In this document: positions 7,981 to 17,071 of the stretch, one piece after another | How positions within the stretch are numbered: the first letter of the stretch is position 1 | Layout of the letters: the number at the start of each line of letters is the position of its first letter | Source: Metridium senile | Lineage: Eukaryota > Cnidaria > Anthozoa > Actiniaria > Metridiidae | Reading direction: 5' to 3' | DNA length: 64,000 nucleotides | Assembly: GCA_949775045.1 (NCBI GenBank) | Contig: OX459097.1 | Span: 4,975,185 to 5,039,184, forward strand | Translations under genes and position numbers: made by a program | Notes under the pieces: generated by a model | The model's input: the letters and a program-made list of their open reading frames with translations, nothing else | Told to the model about the DNA's origin: nothing | The model's database searches: none

Positions 7981-8517
7981 AATATTCTTCTCAAAATTAT
8001 CATTATTACTAATTTTAATATGTTTTGCTATTTGAAGTAAACCACTTGCTAAAGCAACAGTTCTTCCACCTTTCAAAATAACAAATCCAGCAAGGTTATT
8101 TAGCTCTTGTTTTACCAATTCATTTTTCTGTAAATCTTTACAAAGCTCCTTTTTATTATCAATAGTTATTACATATGAAACTAATTCAGCAGCTGTTTCT
8201 ATAGCAGTATCAACTAATCCGTTTGTTACTTTATTACCCATTAAAATTTGATATCTATTATAATATTTATCCACATCTTTTGGAGACAACTTTTTAACAT
8301 CACCCAAATTCATATTTACTCCTGTATAAGTTTTAATAGTTCCAAGAACAGCAAGAATAGATAATTGTTCTCTTTTTTCTTCAATTTCTGAATTATCGGC
8401 TTTTTTAACAGCCGACTTCTTTTTTGGTTTCTTTTCTACTACATTAGCTTGTTCGCTTTCTTCTGTTATAGTTTCTATTTTATTATCATCCATATATTGA
8501 TCAAGAATTGATGTCAT
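7924..8517 (-). CDS. Uncharacterised virion-type protein with repetitive C-terminus
   Basis: 197 aa. The N-terminal ~65 residues are charged with Lys clusters (EKKPKKKSAVKKADN), possibly binding DNA or RNA. The central part is helical with moderately hydrophobic segments (AAELVSYVITIDN, NLAGFVILKGGRTVALASGL), perhaps a membrane-associated hairpin. The last ~15 residues are LEQ repeats encoded by the tandem repeat at 7841-7980, and the frame is probably shifted there. The ATG lies 29 nt from a GTATAAAT box. The position between the ATPase and small membrane proteins suggests a structural or assembly role; nothing more specific can be said. Confidence 0.68.
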   Translation of the reverse strand: MTSILDQYMDDNKIETITEESEQANVVEKKPKKKSAVKKADNSEIEEKREQLSILAVLGTIKTYTGVNMNLGDVKKLSPKDVDKYYNRYQILMGNKVTNGLVDTAIETAAELVSYVITIDNKKELCKDLQKNELVKQELNNLAGFVILKGGRTVALASGLLQIAKHIKISNNDNFEKNIHKTIEQSLEQTVEPLEQS

Positions 8518-8539
8518 ATAATAGTATATATTTTTATTT

Positions 8540-8547
8540 ATTTATAC
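8540..8547 (-). promoter_or_regulatory. TATA-like box of the gene starting at 8517, containing the ATPase stop
   Basis: GTATAAAT on the minus strand. The TAA is the ATPase stop codon, preceded by a GTA codon. Confidence 0.6.
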
Positions 8548-9168
8548 CATTCCAGGTATTTCTACATATGATATATATGGATGTCGTAAACAAAAGCATA
8601 CTCTAGAATATTTTTCCGATTTTAGTATTTCTAAAAAATGTTTTTTATTTTCTAAACCTAAATCACCACCAAACTCGTCAAAAAGAATCTGATTGGATAT
8701 TTTATTTGGGTTATAAAATGAAATAATACAACTAACATTATCACGAAACGCTTTTGCTACTGCGGTTAACTGTTGTGTTAATACCCATACTGATATTTTA
8801 TCGTGTCTACCTGAAAATGCTAAATTTATAAACTTATTAGACCGTTGTTTTAGCTCTTTTGAAAAAGCACAATCGTCTAGAATTATTAATGTGTTCTGAC
8901 CTGAAAACAATTCCTTACAACATGATAATAATTCATTGATCTCATCAACACTATCAGCATCAGGTGATAAAACAATAAATCTTGGATCGTTATTAGCAAA
9001 TCCTTGATAAGTTTCATTTTTCACATATGTTGGACATATTAATACTATATATTCAAACACATATCGATATGAACTTCTTAATAAATCGACTAAATATTTT
9101 GTTTTTCCACAGTTGGTTGGTCCTGTTATAATACTATGAAATGGTGTTTCGCTTTTTAATTCTTCCAT
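8542..9168 (-). CDS. DNA-packaging ATPase (FtsK/HerA superfamily, A32-like)
   Basis: 208 aa, the usual size for Polinton and virophage packaging ATPases. Walker A is GPTNCGKT at residues 16-23, Walker B is LIILDDCAF with the acidic pair at 98-99, and a downstream VWVLTQQL stretch fits the sensor/Gln motif of this superfamily. By family knowledge it pumps genomic DNA into preformed capsids. It lies directly upstream of the capsid gene's 3' end, the usual morphogenetic pairing. The promoter variant is GTATTAAAAA at 9196-9205, which also contains the capsid gene's stop codon. Intact and probably once functional. Confidence 0.9.
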   Translation of the reverse strand: MEELKSETPFHSIITGPTNCGKTKYLVDLLRSSYRYVFEYIVLICPTYVKNETYQGFANNDPRFIVLSPDADSVDEINELLSCCKELFSGQNTLIILDDCAFSKELKQRSNKFINLAFSGRHDKISVWVLTQQLTAVAKAFRDNVSCIISFYNPNKISNQILFDEFGGDLGLENKKHFLEILKSEKYSRVCFCLRHPYISYVEIPGMV

Positions 9169-9195
9169 TTATTATATTTTATAATACTAAAAATC

Positions 9196-9205
9196 TTTTT
9201 AATAC
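9196..9205 (-). promoter_or_regulatory. TATA-like box of the packaging ATPase, containing the capsid gene stop
   Basis: GTATTAAAAA, 36 nt before the ATG at 9168; its TAA is the stop codon of the capsid gene. Confidence 0.55.
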
Positions 9206-10443
9206 ATAATTGATTTTAAATCACTATTTTCAACCTCCATAAGAGCATCTGCAATAACGTACATATAACAAGTTATATTGCCAGACCCACCTACTTTTCT
9301 CCTAATTTCTAGTTTAACTCCATCCTTTGTGCTATTCAATAACATTCCATTACCATGAATATCATTACTAGGATACGTTCTCAAATCAACCCATAGAGCA
9401 AATTTATTAGAATAGAAATCTTTTTGAGTTAAATTATCAGTTTTACCAAATCTACCTCTAATAGAATTCCAAAAATCAGTTGGTAACATTCCTTTCGAAT
9501 ATAATTTATTTGGCATACCATCCACATTAACATCTACTTGAGTAAAATCTGGATTAACAAATTTTTCTGAGTCTCTTGTACCTAGAACATATGCTTCAGT
9601 AAACAAACACAAAATGCCTGTCATAGATCGTCTTGGTATATTAACATGTTCATTTATTACCGATGTCGTGGCTTTATTAATTGTGAATGTCTTGTGGAGA
9701 AGAATATTTTCATAATAGAAACCTCTACCAACTTGATAAGCTGCTTTAGCTTCACGTGCTAGAAAATCACTAACAATACACTCATATTCAAGCTCAATAT
9801 TTGATAGACTATACGTGTATGATTTTGCTGAATCACTGGTAATAGTAATCTCCGAACTTCCAGGAAGTGTAATTTCAAAGGATAGGGTATTTCTTAACGA
9901 TTTTGGATAAAAAACACCATGTGAGTCAAGAATTGAATGATTAATAGGTATTCTATATTTATCGCTATAAACTGCTGCTAATGCTACTTCTGAAGCATCT
10001 GTCGTTACTTTATCACCTGCAGCTGTTCGTAACTTTCGCATATTAGATGATGAAACACCTTCTCTTAGCATATTTTCACGCTCTCGTTTCAATAAAAACA
10101 AATCGGAATATGTATTATATAGATCAATACGATGTGTATCTTGTAAAATCTCACCTCCGTATAAAACTCTCATTCTTGAAATAAGAGCTCGTCCTAGATT
10201 ATTTACAACTGTATTGTTAGCATGAGCCCCAGTTCCTTTGTTTAATTTAAAAATAAGACCTACACTACCAGGAACTAATACAACATTATCCGATAGCTTT
10301 GGAATATGAACGTACAGTGTTTCACCAGGATTAGCTGAGCTTGGATTGAACGTTACGCGATTTACTGTTTTCTCAGCTTTTAATCCAAAAGGTTGTTTAT
10401 AAACTCGATTTACATCTAAATTTTCTGGAATTGATTGTGTCAT
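9199..10443 (-). CDS. Major capsid protein (double jelly-roll type)
   Basis: 414 aa, beta-rich, no membrane segments. Diagnostic-looking stretches include an N-terminal VNRVTFNPSSANPGETLYVH, NNLGRALISRMRVLYGGEIL, the RIDLYNTYSDLFL segment and a C-terminal KVGGSGNITCYMYVIADA. I associate this sequence type with animal proteins annotated as F54H12.2-like, which have been recognised as adintovirus/Polinton hexons. By family knowledge it trimerises into pseudohexameric capsomers. It is shorter than the ~600-residue MCPs of classical Polintons. It is transcribed away from the integrase across a 36-bp divergent promoter region. Confidence 0.85.
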   Translation of the reverse strand: MTQSIPENLDVNRVYKQPFGLKAEKTVNRVTFNPSSANPGETLYVHIPKLSDNVVLVPGSVGLIFKLNKGTGAHANNTVVNNLGRALISRMRVLYGGEILQDTHRIDLYNTYSDLFLLKRERENMLREGVSSSNMRKLRTAAGDKVTTDASEVALAAVYSDKYRIPINHSILDSHGVFYPKSLRNTLSFEITLPGSSEITITSDSAKSYTYSLSNIELEYECIVSDFLAREAKAAYQVGRGFYYENILLHKTFTINKATTSVINEHVNIPRRSMTGILCLFTEAYVLGTRDSEKFVNPDFTQVDVNVDGMPNKLYSKGMLPTDFWNSIRGRFGKTDNLTQKDFYSNKFALWVDLRTYPSNDIHGNGMLLNSTKDGVKLEIRRKVGGSGNITCYMYVIADALMEVENSDLKSIMY

Positions 10444-10479
10444 TATAATCTTATAAAAGATTATATATTTATACCTATT
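10444..10479. promoter_or_regulatory. Divergent promoter between capsid gene and integrase
   Basis: Only 36 bp separate the two ATGs. A minus-strand GTATAAAT box at 10,467-10,474 serves the capsid gene (about 30 nt to its ATG). A plus-strand TTATAAAAG at 10,451-10,459 serves the integrase (about 28 nt to its ATG). The two core promoters overlap, so initiation on one strand would hinder the other. Confidence 0.6.
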
Positions 10480-11469
10480 ATGAACAAAACATTATCAAAT
10501 CATTATTATAGCCCACAAGGTTATTGGAAAGGCTATTCTGCTATTTCCAAACTATCAAATGCAGCAGATATCAAAGAAGATGTTGTAAAAAAATGGCTTG
10601 AGAAACAAGCATTATGGCAGATATATTTATCAAAACCCGAATATATTCCTAAACCTCATTGGGATATTTTCACACCAAACAAAATTCATCAAGCAGATCT
10701 ATTATTCTTACCACATGATATTGTGAAAAGAAAAACCTACAAATATGCTTTGGTGGTTGTTGATATAGCTAGTAGATATATTGATGCTGAGCCTTTGACG
10801 TCTAAGTACTCAACAGAAGTTACTAAAGCTTTCACAAAGATATATTCCCGTCGATTGAATTGGCCTAAAACAATGATGGTTGATCCTGGAACAGAATTTA
10901 TGGGTGAATTAACAAAAGTATTAAAAAATAAAAATATAAAAATTCAACGAGGTGAAGCTGGTAATCATAGAGCTCAATCTTTGGTTGAGCGTGCTAATAG
11001 AACTATTGCTGAAAAGCTTTTTAGTCATCAGTACGCTCAAGAAATGCTTATGGAAGATGAAAGATCTCGTGAATGGGTTAATAGACTACCTGATGTGGTA
11101 AAATCTATTAATAGCGAAGTGAAAAGAATTACTGGAAAAGAACCTGCAGAATTGATAAAAATGAAAGAACTTCCGCACAAAGATTTCAAATATAAAAGAC
11201 CTGTTGGTATGAAAGAAGAAAGATTACCAGCTGGCGTGAAAGTTAGATATTTATACGCTCCTGGTGAGGAGGAAGGTGGTGATAAACATCGTGCTACTGA
11301 CCCTATTTGGTCGTTGGAGATGTATGATATATCTCGATCTATAGTATCATCTGATCAACCTGTATTATATTTCCTTTATGAAGGGGCCCCTAAACGTTCT
11401 TTTGTTAGAGAGGAATTACAAACGGTCCCAGAAGATACACAGCTACCACCTGATAGTGTTTTGAATTAA
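10480..11469 (+). CDS. Polinton-type DDE integrase (retroviral-like rve fold)
   Basis: 330 aa from the ATG at 10,480; an upstream in-frame start at 10,435 would lie upstream of the TATA-like box and inside the capsid gene. The rve core shows IHQADLLFLP (Asp73), TMMVDPGTEF (Asp135) and AQSLVERANRT (Glu170), a D-D-E triad with the last pair 35 residues apart. The N-terminal part has the YYSPQGYWKG start and a helical WLEKQALWQIY region as in Polinton integrases, rather than a clear HHCC finger. The C-terminal region has an SH3-like beta pattern. It would join element ends to host DNA. Convergent with the polymerase, 11 bp apart. Confidence 0.93.
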   Translation: MNKTLSNHYYSPQGYWKGYSAISKLSNAADIKEDVVKKWLEKQALWQIYLSKPEYIPKPHWDIFTPNKIHQADLLFLPHDIVKRKTYKYALVVVDIASRYIDAEPLTSKYSTEVTKAFTKIYSRRLNWPKTMMVDPGTEFMGELTKVLKNKNIKIQRGEAGNHRAQSLVERANRTIAEKLFSHQYAQEMLMEDERSREWVNRLPDVVKSINSEVKRITGKEPAELIKMKELPHKDFKYKRPVGMKEERLPAGVKVRYLYAPGEEEGGDKHRATDPIWSLEMYDISRSIVSSDQPVLYFLYEGAPKRSFVREELQTVPEDTQLPPDSVLN

Positions 11470-11480
11470 ATTTTTGTTTA

Positions 11481-14400
11481 CTACTTTTTGATTTTATCTT
11501 TTGAAATTAATAATTTTTCATTAATATTTTTATAACCGTATGCAAGCGTGTGAATACCATCTGCTTGAATATTTCTTTTGTCATCATCTCTTGATAAGGC
11601 AACTTTGTTTACTGTTTCTGTATATATTTCATGTTTATAACTTCTTATAACATTCATTTTCCTCATGGCATCTTTTCCTTTGAATAAACATTTTTTGTAG
11701 TCGCTAAATGAAATTGTTTTGTCTACTACTGATTTTTTTACACCCTTGCAACGTTTTCCAACTTTTTCATCTATCTTATAGGCGTATAGCTTAGATCGTA
11801 GACCTACAAATTCATCTATTTCTTCTCCAGCGGTCTCGTCTTTCATCATACCTATAACTTTTTTGTTAACCCTCTGTTTGATTCCTTTATGATTTTCTGG
11901 ATAATTGGTTGTATCGAATTTTGATTTGATATCTTTCTCAATGTCTTTATAAAAATCAACTGTGTCATTCTCATACATTAAACTATCAGTATCTGTAAAT
12001 AGTAGTTCTGCTCTGTTATCATATTTTGGTTTAATGTAATTATAATGGAATTCATACATAAGCGTCTTTGATAGATCTAAGATTGACATTCCTAGATAGA
12101 TAGGTTTGTTGAATACTAACTCTGTTTTACTCATATGTATTGCTGTTAGATTTTCTGAGAATATTGTTCTTTTTTTATAATTTGGTTTATTTATTAATTT
12201 TGCTGCTTGTGATTCATTTGTTGCTAATCTAATATCTTGTCTATTACGAATATTTTCCATAGTTTTTCCGAAGACAGAATTATTCATCAGTTTGAAAAAA
12301 TCCTTCTCAAAATCATTTTTGGCTTTAGTTCTTAGTTCTGTGTTAAGACTAATATATTGTGCTAACCAATTTGATTCTTTGAACAAGATACCTCTATGGA
12401 TTTTGGTTAATTTCATTCCAAGTGATAAATACAATTTTAATGTCTCGTGGTGAATAACATAATTCTTCTTATCACCAAGATTTGGAATTAGTTTTTCAAC
12501 CTTATCAATTATTAATCGTTCAGGTGCTAGTGGATATTCGTTATGCAACTCGTGTAATTCGATTGGATATTCTAGATCAACCTCTAGTATGCATGGAAGT
12601 TTTTTCCATCTCACCAATTCTTTTTTGTTCATCCATTTGAACCCGTGTGTAGGTAGTGGTTCAGACATTGCCCACCCGTATAAATTGTTAGCGTCAAGGT
12701 ATTTTATAAATTTTGATTTTTTATTCTTATCATAGTTATTCATATATTTATTATTAGCTTTAGCATATCTTTTAGAAATCATAGAAATACCACCACGAAT
12801 TCCTTGTTCAATCATAAGGATCATATTTGGATCGCTCAACAATTCTAGATTAATATTTGTTTTTCTAAGCATTGCATCCCATGATAATCCTGGAGCTGTA
12901 TAATACCATGCTGGATCTAGTTTATAGTTCTCTAGACAAACATCTCTAAAGTTCTCAAACACATCTGCTAGAAGAATAACATCGCTCTTGAGATATAGAT
13001 CATGATATTCCTTCATTGTTTTAATTTTGAATGTATCCCATACTTCCTGAGCATGTTTATAATTTTCTTCTGAAATGTTTGTGCCATTTAGCTTAGAATA
13101 AAATTCTTCTATTGGTGGTAGGAAAGTTTCATTTAATCTGTCTAGTGAATTTACATAATCATACGGATATACCCCTTTTCTCAATAATAAATCCAACTTT
13201 TTACCATCATATAACATAGACATGTTTCTGAATTGTTCTTTTGTAAGATTACTAACTAATGAATCTAAGCTACTACTCATAAATTTAAAACTATCAATAA
13301 ATCTAATCTCACGTTTTACATTGCAATTTTTTCCATCCTTATTGGTGAATGTATCCACAACTATCTCTTTTTTGAATGAAATGTATTTCTCCTCATTATT
13401 AGGAATACAATCAACATTACCCTCTGTCACTCCTAGGTTTTTAATAAACAGATGAGCATCATATCCAGCTAGATTATGAAATACAACTGGAATATGCTTA
13501 GGAATTTTATAATTTAGATTACAATCATTGTGTGCCGCTCCATGATATCCACCAGAAAGATGATCATGGTCTAGAACCTTATCCTTGTTTAATTCTTTCT
13601 CACATATGTGGCAGTGTGTTGCGTTTTTATAATTTTCATTATCAATGTTTGTCATCTTAACCTTTTTGTTATATTTAAACTTTTGATACAGGTTTCTTAC
13701 TGATTTTTCTATCGATTCAACAAATTTTTGTGAAATATCCACATCAGATGATTTCTTCGTATATGTGTGAATCTCTGGTTGAAACAGATTATCATCATAA
13801 GATTTTATCATATAACAATATCCACTTGGTGTGTGCTTCTGATATTTTTGTGTGAAAGATTGATTATCATCTGGTTGACATGATGATATAGGTTCTGTTA
13901 GTGATTCAAAATCTGCGTATATTATAAATGGTACACGCATACTATTGTTGTAATTTTTGAAAGCTAGCTTTGTACCTTTCTTTGGTAATTTTATTTTAAC
14001 AGCATCATGATTCTTACAATAATCTGAATGATTGTCTAATGATTGTTGTGTTCTAAATGATAACAAGCAACGCTCACAATAGAATCGACTATGCCCGTTT
14101 CTGCTGATTTGTGAATTAATTAATCTAGACATACTTTTGATCCAGCAGTAATGATTTGTTTTATTATCTGATATCAGAAGAATGTTAATCGTTTGTTCAC
14201 GAGTATTGTTTTCACTAATTCTAATTGGTGATACATCCTTATCATAAGAATAAACATTAATCGCGTATTTAGGATTATTCTTTTCAAAGATTCCAATCTT
14301 ATCAACCTGTACTGGAAACTCAAGTTCATCCCAGTTTAGCTTTTCAGCATTTGCTTTTAATTTTTTGGTTAATCTATTTGGATTTCTATTAGTTGGAAAT

Positions 14401-15251
14401 AGACATGATAGTATAGACCATTTGAAACATTGATTATCATCATTTTTGATGTTAACAATAGCTTCTTTTCGTTTTAGTTTTTCTGGTAGTGGAATATATG
14501 ATTTTGCTGCTATAGGATTGTATTTATCAACATGAATATCAAAATTTACTATATTTTCAAATATCCATCCAGAACCTTTATTTTGATAGTTGTCTACCTT
14601 TTCTAAAATATTATCAGTTAGCCTATTGTAAACCTCATCTATATTAGTTGCTTCTGTGATAATTTCTATTTTACTATGAAAAAAACCATATGAATACACC
14701 TTCTCTTTCTTATTCATCTTGTAAAATTCAACCTCTAATAAAAGTTTCATTTTGATTGGCTTTTCTCGTTGTTTTAACATTTCTATGACATTCTGTTTAT
14801 TATTCGTTAGAAATGTTTTTGGATCTGTCTTATCAGTCCCTTTTATTCTATATGATGTAACAAATCCTTTCAATGCAGACTCCTTCATTTGAATATTAGT
14901 GTTTGCTTTGTTAGGTTTTGTTTTATTAACCTTAACATCTGTTATAAGGTTATTATTAGCCTTGACTTTCGTTCCAAGGTTATTATAAATATCAGTTATC
15001 TTATTCTTCAAAGCCTCGACATGATCATTGATAGGCTTTTTGATCGCTGGTGGAATATATGACATAATCCAATTTGCGAATTTATTTAATTGCTGCTGAA
15101 CTGCATCAATTGTATTTTGCGTTGTATGTACCGTTTTTGTTGCTTTCACAGGTTTTAAAATTGGTACATTAATTTCAGGGATCGGTTGATCCATTATATT
15201 ATTTGACATATTATTATTAAGTATTTCCCCTTTATATGTGTTCGAAAACAT
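11481..15251 (-). CDS. PolB: Protein-primed type DNA polymerase B with N-terminal extension
   Basis: 1256 aa, intact. Exonuclease motifs: IYADFES near residue 446 and HNLAGYDAHLF near 595. Polymerase motifs: YLDANNLYGWAMS (motif A, near 851), KLMNNSVFGKTMEN (motif B, near 987) and FTDTDSL (motif C, near 1086), followed by KLYAYK. A Cys/His finger (YCERC...H....C) lies near 390 and a HNH/endonuclease-VII-like CHIC...DHDHLSGGYHGAAH module near 548-580. The N-terminal ~270 residues are basic and unassigned; in relatives this region may hold the terminal protein. It would replicate the linear element from its ends. The start is uncertain: ATGs at 15,251 and 15,209 are both possible. Confidence 0.93.
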   Translation of the reverse strand: MFSNTYKGEILNNNMSNNIMDQPIPEINVPILKPVKATKTVHTTQNTIDAVQQQLNKFANWIMSYIPPAIKKPINDHVEALKNKITDIYNNLGTKVKANNNLITDVKVNKTKPNKANTNIQMKESALKGFVTSYRIKGTDKTDPKTFLTNNKQNVIEMLKQREKPIKMKLLLEVEFYKMNKKEKVYSYGFFHSKIEIITEATNIDEVYNRLTDNILEKVDNYQNKGSGWIFENIVNFDIHVDKYNPIAAKSYIPLPEKLKRKEAIVNIKNDDNQCFKWSILSCLFPTNRNPNRLTKKLKANAEKLNWDELEFPVQVDKIGIFEKNNPKYAINVYSYDKDVSPIRISENNTREQTINILLISDNKTNHYCWIKSMSRLINSQISRNGHSRFYCERCLLSFRTQQSLDNHSDYCKNHDAVKIKLPKKGTKLAFKNYNNSMRVPFIIYADFESLTEPISSCQPDDNQSFTQKYQKHTPSGYCYMIKSYDDNLFQPEIHTYTKKSSDVDISQKFVESIEKSVRNLYQKFKYNKKVKMTNIDNENYKNATHCHICEKELNKDKVLDHDHLSGGYHGAAHNDCNLNYKIPKHIPVVFHNLAGYDAHLFIKNLGVTEGNVDCIPNNEEKYISFKKEIVVDTFTNKDGKNCNVKREIRFIDSFKFMSSSLDSLVSNLTKEQFRNMSMLYDGKKLDLLLRKGVYPYDYVNSLDRLNETFLPPIEEFYSKLNGTNISEENYKHAQEVWDTFKIKTMKEYHDLYLKSDVILLADVFENFRDVCLENYKLDPAWYYTAPGLSWDAMLRKTNINLELLSDPNMILMIEQGIRGGISMISKRYAKANNKYMNNYDKNKKSKFIKYLDANNLYGWAMSEPLPTHGFKWMNKKELVRWKKLPCILEVDLEYPIELHELHNEYPLAPERLIIDKVEKLIPNLGDKKNYVIHHETLKLYLSLGMKLTKIHRGILFKESNWLAQYISLNTELRTKAKNDFEKDFFKLMNNSVFGKTMENIRNRQDIRLATNESQAAKLINKPNYKKRTIFSENLTAIHMSKTELVFNKPIYLGMSILDLSKTLMYEFHYNYIKPKYDNRAELLFTDTDSLMYENDTVDFYKDIEKDIKSKFDTTNYPENHKGIKQRVNKKVIGMMKDETAGEEIDEFVGLRSKLYAYKIDEKVGKRCKGVKKSVVDKTISFSDYKKCLFKGKDAMRKMNVIRSYKHEIYTETVNKVALSRDDDKRNIQADGIHTLAYGYKNINEKLLISKDKIKK

Positions 15252-15467
15252 TTTCTTATATATATTATTTAAATTTAAATTTTAAAGAATAAACGCATTT
15301 CGCATGATACCACAGAATAAACGCACCTTTATTAATAACAACATTATAGTTACAAAAAAATAAAATATAAATTATAATTCCTGACATTCCCGAGATTCCC
15401 AGAATTTGATTGGCATGAAATTCCCAGAAATTGAAAATTATCAACATTCCTGAGATTTTTTAGATTA
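15252..15467. other. Probable right flank or terminal region of the Polinton
   Basis: AT-rich non-coding DNA upstream of the polymerase. It holds a TATATATAAG stretch close to the ATG, two direct copies of AGAATAAACGCA about 16 bp apart, and a loosely repeated GAGATTCCC/ATTCCCAGA motif. The element's terminus is expected here but cannot be fixed without the other end. Confidence 0.35.
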
Positions 15468-15469
15468 TT

Positions 15470-16081
15470 GTGCTCGAATCGGCCATTGCCTACTACTCTG
15501 GTTCATTCTTTCATCACAAACAAACTTGACTATTGCAACTCCCTCCTATTTGGCCTACCTAAGTACTTAGTACAACGTCTCCAAAGTGTGCAAAATGCAG
15601 CGGCGCGATTGGTATCTGGCTCCAAGAAATTTGAACATATTTCACCTGTTTTACGACAATTGCACTGGCTACCGGTTGGAAAACGTATCACCTTCAAAAT
15701 TTTACTTATGGTCTTCAAGTGTCTTCATAACCTTGCTCCAGCATATCTTACTGAGCTAATTGTCAAGTATATACCGACAAGAGCATTAAGATCAAGCTCA
15801 AGAAATCTATTGCTCGTCCCTCGATCACGAACCAAAGGATATGGTGATTGGGCATTCTCAGTATGTGGACCGCAATTGTGGAACAATCTACCTCAATCAC
15901 TATTACAAGAAAACAATTTAAATCGTTTCAAAAAGAATTTAAAGACATATTTATTTTAATTATATTAGACTGATTTTATTGTTTTTGTTTTATCAATATA
16001 TCTTAACATTGTATATATTAAGCGCTATTGAACTTTAGGATTTTAGCGCTATATAAATTATTTATTATTATTATTATTATT
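15470..16081 (+). mobile_element. 5'-truncated LINE 3' end (CR1/L2-like) with (ATT)n tail
   Basis: The frame up to 15,959 encodes the C-terminus of a non-LTR reverse transcriptase [50 protein letters not shown] and LWNNLPQSL. The 3' UTR ends in AAGCGCTAT, a short spacer, AGCGCTATATAAAT, then ATT repeats. 5' truncation and the microsatellite tail fit target-primed insertion. The same tail occurs at 51.7 kb and in the SINE at 42.8 kb. It abuts the Polinton's right flank, and a TTAA-type transposon starts inside its tail. Confidence 0.85.
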
Positions 16082-16189
16082 AACTGGTAAACACCGGTAT
16101 CCTATATCCACGGTCATTTCTTACCCGGCGGGGTGCGTTATTAGCGTCTCGGGTTTCGGCTTACCGGATTAACCGTTAAGGCTTACCAA

Positions 16190-16852
16190 GGCCCGGGTCG
16201 CATTATACCACATTTTGGTCGATTTTTGTTTACACAAGTGTTCAAATCTGTCATCACAACCCTTTCCCTAGTGCGACCTCACTTTTACCAGTTTTGCAAA
16301 TCGGCCAAAACTTCAAAGACGCCGTAGTGCTGCCTCGAGGCAGCCCGATTTTTTGAAATTTTGCTTAAACAAAAGAAATCACAGCGGGAACTGTCAACGC
16401 TTGTCAATATGGCTGTTCGAACAAAAACAGACAACTTTCGAAAAACAAAATAATGTACTTTTAACTTGCTTGATGTATGGAAAAACAGTCCTACGGAGAC
16501 TCGGAGAAGCATATGTTAAATTTGTGACTGTAGTCAACCAGTTACGGCTTCATCAGTGATTGAGAGTTGACTGTTTTCGCTTCAGATATCACATCCGGAC
16601 AGCCAAATCAATTCGTTGGACATTGCAGAGTCAAAGCTTTCAAAAGAACTACAAATAACCTATATTTTAGAACACTTTGATTCAGTGTTTGCAATAATAT
16701 CCACGCTAACGCTGACATACAAATATCGGCATAGGTCTGCAATGCGACCGTGCTCAAAACTTCAAATAATTGTATTTCCTGTGTCGGGATTAGAACTTGG
16801 AGGACATTTTGTCGAGTAAATTTTTAGATTTGGCCATAGTGCGACCCGGGCC
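16190..16852. mobile_element. Nested MITE with GGCCCGGGTCGCA termini
   Basis: Inverted termini of about 17 bp (GGCCCGGGTCGCATTAT and its near-exact complement) bound 663 bp inside the left arm of the surrounding transposon. There is no transposase-like frame. Short ORFs here have no recognisable product. Confidence 0.6.
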
Positions 16853-17071
16853 CAAAGCTAAGAAAGAGACAAGGGACGCAGCTCGAGATGGGGAACCCTA
16901 ATAAAAATTCTGAAAAAAATTCAAGAAACGTCTTGAAAGCTTTAAACCTCTCAAAGTTGATGCTCAGATAGATTATCTAACGTATGACATTAACAAAAAA
17001 AATCAGAATGGTCCTTAGTGCTGATGAAAGGGCAGCAAATTATTAGCGTTGTTTCGAACAGTCTCTGCCTA

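Larger units (their letters stand above)
1..15467. mobile_element. Polinton/Maverick-like (adintovirus-type) endogenous virus, left end outside window
   Basis: A compact AT-rich block of tightly packed ORFs encodes the combination that defines Polintons: DDE (retroviral-type) integrase, protein-primed type DNA polymerase B, A32-like packaging ATPase and a double-jelly-roll type major capsid protein. All genes except the integrase lie on the minus strand, with gaps of about 20-60 bp. I do not see the usual Ulp1/adenain-like protease; it may lie left of the window or be absent. The right terminus probably falls in 15,252-15,467, just before a LINE fragment, but without the left end the terminal inverted repeat cannot be tested. 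Intact frames suggest a fairly young insertion. Confidence 0.88.

Noticed and set aside
10435..10479. N-terminal extension of the integrase to 10,435
   Set aside because: It would overlap the capsid gene's start and lie upstream of the TATA-like box; the ATG at 10,480 fits the spacing rule.
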